Shown: positions 8,496 through 17,049, numbered from the stretch's first letter. The stretch is 64,000 nt of DNA from Pseudomonas entomophila (GCF_029193575.1 NZ_JARGCS010000036.1:124001-188000), one strand, 5' to 3'. Translations and numbers: made by a program. Notes: generated by a model not told the origin, from the sequence alone.

Positions 8496-9410
8496 ATGAC
8501 GCCTTTCGCCGAGCTTTCCGACCTGCCGCGCCAACTGCGCCGCCCAGCGGTGCGCGACCTGGCCTGGGTGTTGCTATCACCCGCGCTGCTGGCTCACCCG
8601 CCCTGCCCCCAGCGCCACCCGCTGGCGGCCAGCGGCTGGGCACACGACCCGCAGCGCCTGGTGCAGTGGCTGCGCGCGCTGGACCAGGATGACCAGCCCC
8701 TGCGCCACGCCCTGGCGCGCCTGACCAGCGGCCGCCTGGGCCTGTACTACGAGGCGCTGTGGCAATTCGCCCTGGGCCAGGCCCCGGGCGTCGAGCTGTT
8801 GGCGGCCAACCTGCCGATCCGCGACGGCGGCCACACCCTGGGCGAGCTGGACCTGTTGCTGCGCGACAGCGACGGCGTGCACCACGTCGAACTGGCGATC
8901 AAGCTCTACCTCGGCCCTCGCCATGGCGACGGCCGGGCCCCGGAACAGTGGCTGGGGCCGGGCTGCCACGACCGCCTGGGGCACAAGCTCGCGCACCTGG
9001 CCGGGCACCAGTTGCCGCTGTCCGGCCGCGACGAAACCCGCGCGGTGCTGGCGCGGCTGGGCGTCGATGCAGTACAGGCGCAGCTGTGGCTGGGCGGCTA
9101 CCTGTTCTACCCCTGGCCGGGGCAAACCGAGGCCCCGCTGGGCGCCAACCCCGAACACCTGCGCGGGCGCTGGCTGCATCGGCACGATTGGCCGATTGAA
9201 GCCGGGGCGTGCTGGCAACCACTGCCGCGCCAGGCCTGGTTGGCGCCGGCGCGGGTGGAGGAATGCTGGAACCGTCCGGCTTTCAGCGCCTGGATGCTGG
9301 GCCTGGACGCCCATGCCCCGGCACAGTTGCTGGTGCGGCTGGAACACGAGCACGGTGCCTGGCAGGAGGTGGAGCGGGTGTTCCTGGTGAGCGACGGCTG
9401 GCCGAATTGA
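8496..9410 (+). CDS. DUF1853 family protein, possible nuclease-like fold
   Basis: The protein has 304 residues, starting MTPFAELSDLPRQLRRPAVR. It contains GYLFYPWP, WLHRHDW and the central HTLGELDLLLRDSDGVHHVE then LAIKLYLG, features of the DUF1853 family. The aspartate at 119 followed by Glu132 and Lys136 resembles the D...E-x(n)-K pattern of the PD-(D/E)XK fold; this is inference. No signal peptide or membrane segment is seen. The ATG at 8496 was chosen because the N-terminus from there matches the family start as I recall it and the gap to nadK then leaves room for a promoter. The function is unknown. Confidence 0.75.
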   Translation: MTPFAELSDLPRQLRRPAVRDLAWVLLSPALLAHPPCPQRHPLAASGWAHDPQRLVQWLRALDQDDQPLRHALARLTSGRLGLYYEALWQFALGQAPGVELLAANLPIRDGGHTLGELDLLLRDSDGVHHVELAIKLYLGPRHGDGRAPEQWLGPGCHDRLGHKLAHLAGHQLPLSGRDETRAVLARLGVDAVQAQLWLGGYLFYPWPGQTEAPLGANPEHLRGRWLHRHDWPIEAGACWQPLPRQAWLAPARVEECWNRPAFSAWMLGLDAHAPAQLLVRLEHEHGAWQEVERVFLVSDGWPN

Positions 9411-9440
9411 GGGGTACGGACCGCGGAACCAACGGGTGCC

Positions 9441-9473
9441 TGTAAGAGCGGGCTTGCCCCGCGATAGGGCCGG
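9441..9473. repeat. REP-type element
   Basis: A single unit containing GCGGGCTTGCCCCGCGAT followed by AGGGCCGG lies 30 bases after the DUF1853 stop codon and upstream of the cytochrome b561 gene. A separate small inverted repeat, CAACG-TTTAG-CGTTG, is at 9513-9527. Both fall in the 167-base gap, and I saw no other feature there. Confidence 0.7.
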
Positions 9474-9577
9474 CCACCCCGACACCAATCACAGCAACGA
9501 AAGCCCCCACTCAACGTTTAGCGTTGACCCCAGGCGCCAACAAGAGCGCCTCCAAGACCTGATGACGAGGACCGACC

Positions 9578-10123
9578 ATGGTTTCATCCACCCCCGCGGC
9601 ACACTATCCGCGCCTGTCCATCGCCCTGCACTGGCTGATGCTGATCCTGCTGGCCGCCGTCTATGCCTGCATCGAACTGCGCGGCCTGTTCCCCAAGGAC
9701 AGCGCCGAACGCGACCTGATGAAGAGCCTGCATTTCATGCTCGGCCTGAGCGTGTTCCTGCTGGTGTGGCTGCGCCTGGCCATGCGCCTGGCCCGCCCCA
9801 CCCCGCCGATCGTGCCCAAGCCGCCGGCCTGGCAGACGGGCCTGGCGCACCTGGTGCACGTGCTGCTGTACCTACTGATGATCGGCATGCCCTTGGCCGG
9901 CTGGCTGATCCTCAGTGCCGCCGACAAGCCGATCCCCTTCTACGGCCTCGAACTGCCGGCACTGATCGCCCCCGATACGGACCAGGCCAAGTTCATCAAG
10001 GGCTGGCACGAGCGCGTCGGCCGCTGGGGCTACTGGCTGATCGGCCTGCACGCGCTGGCTGGGCTCTATCACCACTACGTGCGCCGCGACAACACGCTGC
10101 TGCGCATGCTGCCCTACAAGTAG
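9578..10123 (+). CDS. Cytochrome b561 family membrane protein
   Basis: The protein has 181 residues and four hydrophobic segments: about 14-32, 49-66, 90-108 and 146-162. Histidines that would bind two b-type hemes are visible in each helix region: ALHWLMLIL, LHFMLGLSVF, HLVHVLLYLL and GLHALAGLYHHYV. This is the CybB/b561 family of inner-membrane electron carriers that pass electrons from the quinone pool, for example to superoxide or periplasmic acceptors. The start ATG at 9578 fits the family N-terminus. It is convergent with, and overlaps by 10 bases, the PLP-enzyme gene on the other strand. Confidence 0.87.
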   Translation: MVSSTPAAHYPRLSIALHWLMLILLAAVYACIELRGLFPKDSAERDLMKSLHFMLGLSVFLLVWLRLAMRLARPTPPIVPKPPAWQTGLAHLVHVLLYLLMIGMPLAGWLILSAADKPIPFYGLELPALIAPDTDQAKFIKGWHERVGRWGYWLIGLHALAGLYHHYVRRDNTLLRMLPYK

Positions 10124-11001
10124 CCGCGCCGGCCCTGCAGGCCGCCAGTGTGGACGAAGACCAGGCGTGTGCCGGGCGCGAAGGCCCCCGCCTCGACCTG
10201 GCCGCGCAGGGCCATGAGCGCCTTGCCGGTGTACAGCGCCTCCAGAGGGATGCCGCTGTGGCGCTCGGTCTCGGCGATGAACGCCAGCAGCGACTCGTCC
10301 ATGCGACCGAAGCCGCCGCGGCTGGCGTCGTGCAGCACGTAGCCCTCGCGCCCGACCAGTGCTTCTACGGCCTGCTCCACGCCATGGCGCGGTGGCACCG
10401 CCAAGGCGCCATGCACCGTGCGCACTCCGGCTTCGGCCAGCACCAACCCGGCCAGGGTAGTCCCGGTGCCCGCCGCCAGCCACCAGGCGTCGTAATCCTC
10501 CCAGCCCAGCCCCCCCAGTTGCGCCCGCGCCTGCTCGACGATCAGCGCACAGCCCTGGGCACCCGCCAGGCCGCCACCGCCTTCGGCGATGCAGTGCCAG
10601 CCGGGGTAGCGCGCCTGCCAGGGCAGCCAGAAGTCCGCCGCATGGCGTACCCGGTAGCCGGCGTAGCCGAGCCAGTGCAACTGCATGCCCATGGCACGCA
10701 GGTCGCGCACCGTGGGCGTGTCCTGCGGTTCCCCACGCAACAGGCCGGCGGTGGCGAAGCCGAAACGCTTGCCTGCTGCGGCGAGGGCATGGAGGTGATT
10801 GGAGTGGTTGCCGCCCAGGCTGATCAACCCGGGGGCGCCGACGCGGGCGGCGTCGATGAGGTGGTGGCGCAGTTTGAACCATTTGTTGCCGCTGAGCAGC
10901 GGATCGATCAGGTCCAGGCGCAGGATCGCCGCCTGGACCCTGGCGTCTTCCAGCCAGGGCAGGTTCAAGGGCGTCAACGGGGCATGAGGGAGGGCGTGCA
11001 T
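10114..11001 (-). CDS. PLP-dependent D-cysteine desulfhydrase / ACC deaminase family enzyme
   Basis: The protein has 295 residues. The PLP-binding lysine is in LSGNKWFKLRHHL at about residue 40. SLGGNHSNHLHALAAAGKRFG is the family's substrate-side loop, and AGTGTTLAGL is the phosphate-binding loop. TGKALMALRG and FVHTGGLQGRRGY near the end are also characteristic, with the GxxG at the C-terminus. Members cleave D-cysteine to pyruvate, H2S and ammonia, or open aminocyclopropane carboxylate; which one applies here cannot be told, although the desulfhydrase type is commoner in this position in pseudomonads. The gene is single and downstream of nothing obvious. It ends inside the cytochrome b561 gene. 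Confidence 0.83.
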   Translation of the reverse strand: MHALPHAPLTPLNLPWLEDARVQAAILRLDLIDPLLSGNKWFKLRHHLIDAARVGAPGLISLGGNHSNHLHALAAAGKRFGFATAGLLRGEPQDTPTVRDLRAMGMQLHWLGYAGYRVRHAADFWLPWQARYPGWHCIAEGGGGLAGAQGCALIVEQARAQLGGLGWEDYDAWWLAAGTGTTLAGLVLAEAGVRTVHGALAVPPRHGVEQAVEALVGREGYVLHDASRGGFGRMDESLLAFIAETERHSGIPLEALYTGKALMALRGQVEAGAFAPGTRLVFVHTGGLQGRRGYL

Positions 11002-11032
11002 CGGGCGAGTCTAGGCAGGTGTCCGTACCGAC

Positions 11033-11122
11033 GCAATCGCGGCAAGCCCGCTCCCACAGGTTCACCACAGCCCAGAGAACGGTGGGGTATCTGTGGGAGC
11101 CGGCTTGCCCCGCGATAGGGCC
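11033..11122. repeat. Inverted pair of REP elements
   Basis: One arm at 11033-11061 contains GCAATCGCGGCAAGCCCGCT and the other at 11088-11122 contains GCCGGCTTGCCCCGCGATAG. They face each other across about 26 bases in the 131-base gap between the desulfhydrase-like gene's start and the fadH stop. The pair is a likely transcript end for fadH. Confidence 0.75.
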
Positions 11123-11132
11123 TTAAATCCCC

Positions 11133-13169
11133 TTACAACTCAGCCGCCAACCGCGACCCCTGGTTGATCGCTCGCTTGGCATCCAGCTCGGCCGCCACAT
11201 CCGCCCCACCGATCAGGTGCACCGACTGCCCCGCCGCCACCAGCCCTTCATGCAGCTCACGCAGCGGGTCCTGCCCCGCGCAGATCACCACGTTGTCCAC
11301 CGCCAGCACCTGCGGCTCGCCTTCGGCGACGCGGATATGCAGGCCGTCATCGTCCACCCCCAGGTACTCGACGCTGTTGAGCATCTGCACCTGCTTGTTC
11401 TTCAACCCGGTGCGGTGAATCCACCCAGTGGTCTTGCCCAGCCCATCGCCGACCTTGGTTTTCTTGCGCTGCAGCAAGTACACCTGGCGCGCCGGCGCAT
11501 GCGGTTCGGCACTGACCCCGGCGATGCCGCCACGGGCTTCGAGCTGGGTGTCAATGCCCCACTCCTTCCAGAACGCCTCGCGGTCCTGGCTGGTGGCGAC
11601 ACCCTGGTGCACCAGGTACTCGGACACATCGAAGCCGATGCCGCCCGCACCGATCACCGCCACGCGCTGGCCCACCGGCTTGCGCTCGAGCAGCACGTCC
11701 AGGTAATTGAGCACCTTGGCGTTATCGATCCCGGGAATGGCCGGCGTGCGCGGGCTGATGCCGGTGGCCAGGATGACGTCGTCGAAGCCGCCGGCGACCA
11801 GGTCGTCCACCCCCACGCGGGTATTCAGGCGCAGCTCGACGCCGGTGCTGTTCACCTTGTTGCGGAAGTAGCGCAGGGTTTCGTAGAACTCTTCCTTGCC
11901 CGGTACGCGCTTGGCGACGTTGAACTGCCCGCCGATCTCACCCGCGGCGTCGAACAGCGTCACCTGGTGCCCGCGCTCGGCGGCCACGGTGGCGGCAGCC
12001 AGGCCCGCCGGGCCGGCACCGACCACGGCGATGCGCTTGGCGGTCTGCACCGGCAGGTAGTTGAGCTCGGTTTCATGGCAGGCGCGCGGGTTGACCAGGC
12101 AACTGGTCAGCTTGCCGCCGAAGGTGTGGTCCAGGCAGGCCTGGTTGCAGCCAATGCAGGTGTTGATCTCGTCGGCACGGCCCTCGGCGGCCTTGTTGAC
12201 GAAGTCCGGGTCGGCCAGGAACGGCCGGGCCATCGAGACCATGTCGGCATCACCCTCGGCCAGCACCGCCTCGGCCACTTCCGGGGTGTTGATGCGGTTG
12301 GTGGTGATCAGCGGGATCTTCACCTCGCCACGCAGCTTGGCGGTGACCTTGCTGAACGCCGCGCGCGGCACCTTGGTGGCGATGGTCGGGATACGCGCCT
12401 CGTGCCAGCCGATGCCAGTGTTGATCAGCGTGGCGCCGGCCTGCTCGATGGCCTTGGCCAGCAGCACGATCTCGTCCCAGGTGCTGCCGCCCTCGACCAG
12501 GTCGAGCATCGACAGGCGGAAGATGATGATGAACTCACGGCCCACCGCCTCGCGCACCCGCCGCACGATCTCCACCGCCAGGCGCATGCGGTTCTCGTAG
12601 CTGCCCCCCCAGCGGTCGCTGCGGTGGTTGGTGTGGGCGGCAAGGAACTGGTTGATGAAGTAACCTTCCGAACCCATGATCTCGACACCGTCGTAGCCGG
12701 CGCGCTGGGCCAGCACCGAGCAGGTGACGAAGTCGGCGATCTGCTTCTCGATGCCCGCCTCGTCCAGCTCCTTGGGCTTGAACGGGTTGATCGGCGCCTG
12801 GATGGCGCTTGGTGCGACTTGGCGCGGGCTGTAGGCGTAGCGCCCGGCGTGGAGGATCTGCAGGCAGATCTTGCCGCCGGCGGCATGCACCGCCTCGGTG
12901 ACGATACGATGCCTGTCGGCTTCTTCCTCGGTGCAGAGCTTGGCTGCGCCGGAGTACACGCCACCTTCGTCGTTCGGCGCGATGCCGCCGGTGACCATCA
13001 GGCCGACGCCGCCACGGGCGCGCTCGGCGAAGTACGCGGCCATGCGCTCGAAACCGCCTGGGCGCTCTTCCAGGCCAGTGTGCATCGAGCCCATCAAGGT
13101 ACGGTTGCGCAGGGTGGTGAAACCCAGGTCGAGCGGGGCCAGGAGGTGCGGGTAATGGTCGGCAGCCAT
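11133..13169 (-). CDS. fadH: 2,4-dienoyl-CoA reductase (NADPH)
   Basis: The enzyme reduces 2,4-dienoyl-CoA during oxidation of unsaturated fatty acids. It has 678 residues. The N-terminal half is an old-yellow-enzyme TIM barrel (PLDLGFTTLRNRTLMGSMHT, then GYDGVEIMGSEGYFINQFL). It is followed by the 4Fe-4S cysteines CIGCNQACLDHTFGGKLTSC. The C-terminal half has two dinucleotide-binding loops (VVGAGPAGLAAATVAAERG and VIGAGGIGFDVSEYL). The ATG at 13169 is preferred over the upstream 13187 because MAADHYPHLLAPLDLGF matches the family start and a GGAG lies 8 bases before it. It is divergent from the nitrilase-fold gene, with 200 bases between, where the promoters must be. Confidence 0.95.
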   Translation of the reverse strand: MAADHYPHLLAPLDLGFTTLRNRTLMGSMHTGLEERPGGFERMAAYFAERARGGVGLMVTGGIAPNDEGGVYSGAAKLCTEEEADRHRIVTEAVHAAGGKICLQILHAGRYAYSPRQVAPSAIQAPINPFKPKELDEAGIEKQIADFVTCSVLAQRAGYDGVEIMGSEGYFINQFLAAHTNHRSDRWGGSYENRMRLAVEIVRRVREAVGREFIIIFRLSMLDLVEGGSTWDEIVLLAKAIEQAGATLINTGIGWHEARIPTIATKVPRAAFSKVTAKLRGEVKIPLITTNRINTPEVAEAVLAEGDADMVSMARPFLADPDFVNKAAEGRADEINTCIGCNQACLDHTFGGKLTSCLVNPRACHETELNYLPVQTAKRIAVVGAGPAGLAAATVAAERGHQVTLFDAAGEIGGQFNVAKRVPGKEEFYETLRYFRNKVNSTGVELRLNTRVGVDDLVAGGFDDVILATGISPRTPAIPGIDNAKVLNYLDVLLERKPVGQRVAVIGAGGIGFDVSEYLVHQGVATSQDREAFWKEWGIDTQLEARGGIAGVSAEPHAPARQVYLLQRKKTKVGDGLGKTTGWIHRTGLKNKQVQMLNSVEYLGVDDDGLHIRVAEGEPQVLAVDNVVICAGQDPLRELHEGLVAAGQSVHLIGGADVAAELDAKRAINQGSRLAAEL

Positions 13170-13369
13170 GGATGATGAACTCCACATGAGGCGTGATCAC
13201 GGAATGCGGGTTGCCTCGGCCAGTGCGGCGGGGCCCGTCGATTGTCTGAGGCCGACATTAAAACAGGCGTTTGAACACGCTCAATGATCGAAACTGACAA
13301 CTTATTGATCCTGCTGCACAGCAGGACTACCCTAGCCGTTCCGTTCCCTTCGAGGCGCTGTACCGCCGC

Positions 13370-14485
13370 ATGCGAAAACTCCTGGCAAGCGCCCTGGCGC
13401 TGGTGATGGTCGCCGCCCTCTGTGGCTATGGTTTCTGGACCCAGCAGCGCCCGGAGGGCCACTACCTGTCCGACCTGCGCATCGAGCTGGCGCTCAACCA
13501 TGGCCAGCCGGGCGAGCACGGCAACCTGCTGGGCATCGAGCCGCTGCTCTACCCCAGCGACTACCAGAGCCTGCAACGCTTGCACCGCAAACTGTCGGCC
13601 TACCTGGAACAGGCCCGTGGCCAAGGGCTCATCAACGCGCGCACGGTCGTGGTGCTGCCCGAACACATCGGCACCTGGCTTTGGGCCCGCGGCGAAAAGA
13701 AAGAGCTCTACCAGGTCGCCCAGTACCGCGAAGCCTGGCAGTGGCTGGAGCTGAGCAACCCGCTGCGCTACGGCCTGGCGATGCTTGCGGCCACTGGCGA
13801 CGACCGCCGCTCGGACGCGCACCTGCGCATGAAGGCGCGGCAGATGGCGATGGACTACCAGCAGTTGTTCGGCGGCCTGGCCCGTGAGTTCGGCGTGACC
13901 CTGGTGGCCGGCTCCATCGTGCTGCCCGCCCCTTACGTGGAGCAGGGCCAGCTGCGGGTCGGGCGCGGCCCGCTGTTCAACAGCAGCGTGGTGTTTGCCG
14001 GCGACGGCTCGGTGCTCGGCCAGCCCCAGCGCCAGCAGTACCCGGACAGCGAAATGCGTCGCTACATCCAACCCGGCGAACAGCCCTTGCAGGTGCTGCA
14101 AACGCCGGCCGGGCGCCTGGGCGTGCTGGTCGGCAGCGACAGCTGGTACCCGCAGAACTACCAGCAACTGGCCAGCCAGTCGGCCCAGTTGATCGCCAAC
14201 CCGGTGTTCCTCAGCGGCAAGGACAGCTGGCACAGCCCCTGGCGCGGCAACCGCCACCAGCAGGCGGCGGCTGGGCTGCCGCTGGGCAAGGGCGACGTCA
14301 GTGAGCAGGACGCCTGGCGCCAGCTGACCCTGAGCGCCAACCCCAGCGCACCGAGCATGAGCGTGTTCCTGCGCGGCCAGTTCTGGGAACAAGGCAGCGA
14401 CGGCCAGGGCTTCGCCAACCAGGCTGGCGAGCAGTTGGCAGGCAGCCCCAGCCCGGGTGCGCGCCTGCTGAACCTGTGGCTGTAG
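13370..14485 (+). CDS. Nitrilase-fold protein lacking catalytic Lys and Cys
   Basis: The protein has 371 residues. A hydrophobic N-terminus (LLASALALVMVAALCGYGFW) acts as an anchor or signal. The carbon-nitrogen hydrolase fold is recognisable: VVVLPEHIG (Glu98), FGVTLVAGSIVL, NSSVVFAGDGSVLGQPQRQQ, then QTPAGRLGVLVGSDSWYPQ. In active members the lysine sits in a YRKxHL-like segment and the cysteine in GVLICYDSWFPE. Here those positions are Gln/Arg near 220 and Gly255, so neither catalytic residue is present. I therefore read it as a non-catalytic, periplasm-facing member. It ends 4 bases before an AraC-family gene and probably shares its transcript. Confidence 0.72.
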   Translation: MRKLLASALALVMVAALCGYGFWTQQRPEGHYLSDLRIELALNHGQPGEHGNLLGIEPLLYPSDYQSLQRLHRKLSAYLEQARGQGLINARTVVVLPEHIGTWLWARGEKKELYQVAQYREAWQWLELSNPLRYGLAMLAATGDDRRSDAHLRMKARQMAMDYQQLFGGLAREFGVTLVAGSIVLPAPYVEQGQLRVGRGPLFNSSVVFAGDGSVLGQPQRQQYPDSEMRRYIQPGEQPLQVLQTPAGRLGVLVGSDSWYPQNYQQLASQSAQLIANPVFLSGKDSWHSPWRGNRHQQAAAGLPLGKGDVSEQDAWRQLTLSANPSAPSMSVFLRGQFWEQGSDGQGFANQAGEQLAGSPSPGARLLNLWL

Positions 14486-14489
14486 CGGC

Positions 14490-15530
14490 ATGACCCGGCC
14501 ACGCGTTCGCCTGGGCGACCTGTCGGTGGGTTTCGTCCAGCCCCTGGGCGAGGCCCTGCGCCAACTCGGCCATGACCCTGCGCCCCTGTTGCAACGCTAC
14601 GGCCTGGATGCCCCGCGTCTGGGCGAGGCCGGTGCGCGCCTGTCGATCCCCCGCTACATGCACCTGGGCCATGCCGCCATCGAGCTGTGCGGTGACCCGG
14701 CCCTGGGCCTGCGCATGGGCCACCTGAGCCGCCTGGCCCAGGCCGGCCTGGCCGGGGTCACCGCCGCCCAGGCGCCGACCCTGGGCGAGGCAGCGCGCAC
14801 GCTGCTGCGGTTCGAGCCGCTGTATGCCGCCAACTACCGTGGCCAGTCGCAAGTGCTCGAAGACCACCAGGGTGCCTGGCTGCGCTTCTATTCGATCAGC
14901 CCGTACAACGCCTACAACCGCTTCGTGGTCGATTCCGTGCTGGCCGGCTGGTTGGCGCAACTGTCGAGCCTGGCCGGTGTGCCGGTGCAGGCCGAGCGCA
15001 TGGACATCGAGTTCGACACCCCGGCCTACGCCAACCAATACCAGGCGCTCTGCGCCACCCCGGTGCACTTCGGCGCCCTGCATAACCAACTGCGCCTGAG
15101 CCGGGCCAGCCTCGACCTGGCCAACCCCCAGCACTGCCCGAGCACCTGGCAGCACCTGGTGCAGTTGTGCGAGGCGGAGCTGACCCAGCGCACCCGCATA
15201 CGCAGCCTGGGCGAACGCATCACCCATCTGCTGGGCCCACTGCTCAATGGCGGGCGCGAACCGGACCTGGAAGAAGTCGCGCGGCACCTGCAACTGCCGA
15301 CCTGGACCTTGCGCCGCAAGCTGGCCGACGAAGGCACGCGCTTTCGCAACCTGCTCAACGACACGCGCCGCGACCTGGCCGAGACCTATATCCGCGACAC
15401 GGAACTGGCCTTCGGCGAGATCGCCTATCTGTTGGGGTTCGCTTCGGCCGAGGCCTTCCAGCGCGCATTCAAGCGCTGGACGGGCCTGACGCCGGGGGAG
15501 TTTCGCCGCCATCAGCGGCAGGTGGGCTAG
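14490..15530 (+). CDS. AraC-family transcriptional regulator (arabinose-binding-like N-domain)
   Basis: The protein has 346 residues. The N-terminal two-thirds (about 15-205) resemble the Arabinose_bd domain found in OruR/ArgR-like AraC members: YGLDAPRLGEAGARLSIPRY and HLSRLAQAGLAGVTAAQAPT. The C-terminal domain has the double helix-turn-helix: LEEVARHLQLPTWTLRRKLA, then the conserved LAFGEIAYLLGFASAEAFQR and AFKRWTGLTPGEFRRHQ. It is a DNA-binding activator whose ligand is unknown. It begins 4 bases after the nitrilase-fold stop codon, so the two are probably co-expressed. Proximity to fadH suggests, but does not show, a link to lipid-derived signals. Confidence 0.88.
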   Translation: MTRPRVRLGDLSVGFVQPLGEALRQLGHDPAPLLQRYGLDAPRLGEAGARLSIPRYMHLGHAAIELCGDPALGLRMGHLSRLAQAGLAGVTAAQAPTLGEAARTLLRFEPLYAANYRGQSQVLEDHQGAWLRFYSISPYNAYNRFVVDSVLAGWLAQLSSLAGVPVQAERMDIEFDTPAYANQYQALCATPVHFGALHNQLRLSRASLDLANPQHCPSTWQHLVQLCEAELTQRTRIRSLGERITHLLGPLLNGGREPDLEEVARHLQLPTWTLRRKLADEGTRFRNLLNDTRRDLAETYIRDTELAFGEIAYLLGFASAEAFQRAFKRWTGLTPGEFRRHQRQVG

Positions 15531-15538
15531 GGCTTGGC

Positions 15539-15625
15539 CTAAAGCTCGGTGGCGTCGTCCGCCGGCTCGGGAAGGTCCAGTTCATATGCCTGGAATTCGA
15601 GAAGTTCTTCCTGGTAGTCGTCCAT
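15539..15625 (-). CDS. 28-residue acidic microprotein
   Basis: An ATG at 15625 opens a 28-codon frame that begins MDDYQEELLEFQAYELDLPE and continues PADDATEL to a TAG. Twelve of the 28 residues are Asp or Glu. An AGAGGA sequence lies about 10 bases before the start codon. The frame is convergent with the AraC gene (8 bases between the two stop codons). I believe that similar short acidic proteins are annotated in pseudomonads but cannot name a family. The coding call rests on the ribosome site, the clean short frame and the biased composition. Confidence 0.55.
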   Translation of the reverse strand: MDDYQEELLEFQAYELDLPEPADDATEL

Positions 15626-15759
15626 CGGCCTGCGTCCTCTTCACTCATAGATATTCGCTTTTCGTGCCGTCAACTTAAGCTGGCCGCATGAAGGAATCGT
15701 GACATCCCCATGAGTGGTAAACGTAGCAGGCGTTCAGGAAGTTATCCGAGGGGGCCGCG

Positions 15760-15830
15760 ACAATGAGCCACGCCGCCGCGGAATCGAGCGCCGCCTGCGC
15801 GGCGCAAGCCCGCGCCTACAGGGACGGCGC
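15760..15830. repeat. Degenerate REP-type element at the end of the lipoprotein gene
   Basis: The stretch includes CGCGGCGCAAGCCCGCGCCTAC, which fits a worn REP unit and ends against the lipoprotein stop codon. Between the microprotein start at 15625 and this element I see no gene. Confidence 0.45.
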
Positions 15831-16649
15831 CGGGGCCACCTCGGTAACCGGCGCCTCCTGCTGCACCTGAATCGGGGCCGCTTCGACAGGCGGTGCAATG
15901 GGCTGCGACCCCTGGGCGTCATTCACCACCGGCGCTGGCTGCACTTCGCTGGCGGGGGGCACGGCGGCAGGCTGCGCGTCACTGGCGGCCACAGGCGCCA
16001 CGACTGGGGCGATGGGCGCCAGCGCCGCTGGCGGCTGCTCCGGCAAGCCGAGGTCAGGCGCAGGCTTCTCCGGCTTGGGCGCCTCCACCTGAGGCTCGGC
16101 CTTGTGGGCCTGCTTCGGCTTGGGTTTGGGCAGGTAGCTTTCGACCAAGGCGAAATAGCGGTCGTAGAACTGCGGCGCAGTGACCGTCTCGCTGGCCACC
16201 TTGACCAGCGAGTCGTCGCTCGAACCGATCGGCATCGACACCGACCCCAGCACGCCTACACCCAGGCTCGCCGAGGTGTTGGACTTCTTCAGCGCGTAAC
16301 GATCCTGCAGGGCGTTGGCGAACATGGTCGAGCGCTGATCATCGCTACTGTCCGGGGCACAGGTCACGTTGAAGCTGATCTGCAGGTGGTTCTCGGCGTT
16401 CTGCTGGAAGCTCTTGTTGCCGGCGACCTGGTTGGCGTCGCTACTGGTGATGATGTAGCCCTGGCTGAGCAGCGCGCGCCGGGCCGCCTCGCAGGACCCG
16501 GCCTCACTGACCGGGAAGCTGCGCGAGAAGGTGCCCGAGTCGTCGAAGTTCTCGTGCTCGTACACTGCGGCTTTTTTCGAGGAGCAGCCGGAAACGCCGG
16601 CCAGCACAAGGGCCAACCCGAGCGCACCGACGACGGTTGATCTAGACAT
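15816..16649 (-). CDS. DUF2242 family lipoprotein
   Basis: The protein has 277 residues. The lipobox VSGC at about residues 18-21 predicts export and lipid attachment to a membrane. The body to about residue 175 (EAARRALLSQGYIITSSDAN, VTCAPDSSDDQRSTMFANAL) matches DUF2242 proteins. The last 100 residues are a Pro/Ala/Gln-rich tail (KPKPKQAHKAEPQVEAPKPE and onward) that probably spans to another layer of the envelope. I prefer the ATG at 16649; a TTG two codons upstream (16655) is also open. The function is unknown. It is a single gene, divergent from the permease gene 400 bases away. Confidence 0.8.
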   Translation of the reverse strand: MSRSTVVGALGLALVLAGVSGCSSKKAAVYEHENFDDSGTFSRSFPVSEAGSCEAARRALLSQGYIITSSDANQVAGNKSFQQNAENHLQISFNVTCAPDSSDDQRSTMFANALQDRYALKKSNTSASLGVGVLGSVSMPIGSSDDSLVKVASETVTAPQFYDRYFALVESYLPKPKPKQAHKAEPQVEAPKPEKPAPDLGLPEQPPAALAPIAPVVAPVAASDAQPAAVPPASEVQPAPVVNDAQGSQPIAPPVEAAPIQVQQEAPVTEVAPAPSL

Positions 16650-17049
16650 TGCCAATTCCGGGGAAGAACGAATGGCGCCTATTGTGCATCACATCGCAGG
16701 GTCGCTGAAACCGCTGATCGGTGAAGAGTCTGTCAGCGGTATGTAAATCTTCCGTAGCGGGGACGGTCGACTTCATCGCCAATAACCGCCTTTCACCTAC
16801 AACCGAACCGTCATGCGCCTGCAACACAAGCCTGCCTAAGATCCTGCCCCGACCCGCTGCGAAATACCGGGTCGCAACGAATGAACGTCGCTCTGTTGAT
16901 TTCTGTCATCGGCCGTCGTGGCACCCGCCCGGGCCGATTTTTCAAGGATTGGAATCTACGCGCGTAGATAGGCGTAGCACCCAGAGATCGAGCGGGCGCC
17001 CCCTGCCTCGACAGCCTGTCGGGGCCATCCTCGAACCAGGAGTTATTCA
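16650..17049. other. 400-base intergenic region before the permease gene
   Basis: No credible gene is seen. It holds an 8-base inverted repeat (ACCGCTGA at 16710-16717 against TCAGCGGT at 16733-16740), possible promoters for the divergent lipoprotein and permease genes, and the palindromic operator at 16954-16969. The AGGAG ribosome site of the permease gene is at 17038-17042. Confidence 0.6.
16954..16969. promoter_or_regulatory. Operator for the LacI-family regulator (site 1)
   Basis: The 16-base sequence ATCTACGCGCGTAGAT is a perfect palindrome. It lies 80 bases upstream of the permease start codon. The same 14-base core, with one base changed, occurs before the LacI-family gene at 20010-20023. 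Even-length palindromes with a central CG are typical of LacI-family operators. Confidence 0.78.

Noticed and set aside
6546..8534. A 662-codon minus-strand frame that would fuse an N-terminal extension to the phosphoesterase
   Set aside because: The first half is Arg/Pro-rich shadow of nadK. The real protein starts at the ATG at 7517, where GDVHGC and the family's N-terminus begin.
13270..13290. A GCGTTTGAACACGC sequence upstream of fadH, looking like a fatty-acid regulator (PsrA/FadR-type) site
   Set aside because: Only the outer GCGT/ACGC is symmetric; the inner bases do not match a half-site well enough to call it.
16650..17049. A small coding region in the 400-base gap
   Set aside because: The frames there are short, lack ribosome sites and show no codon bias; only the operator and an inverted repeat are supported.
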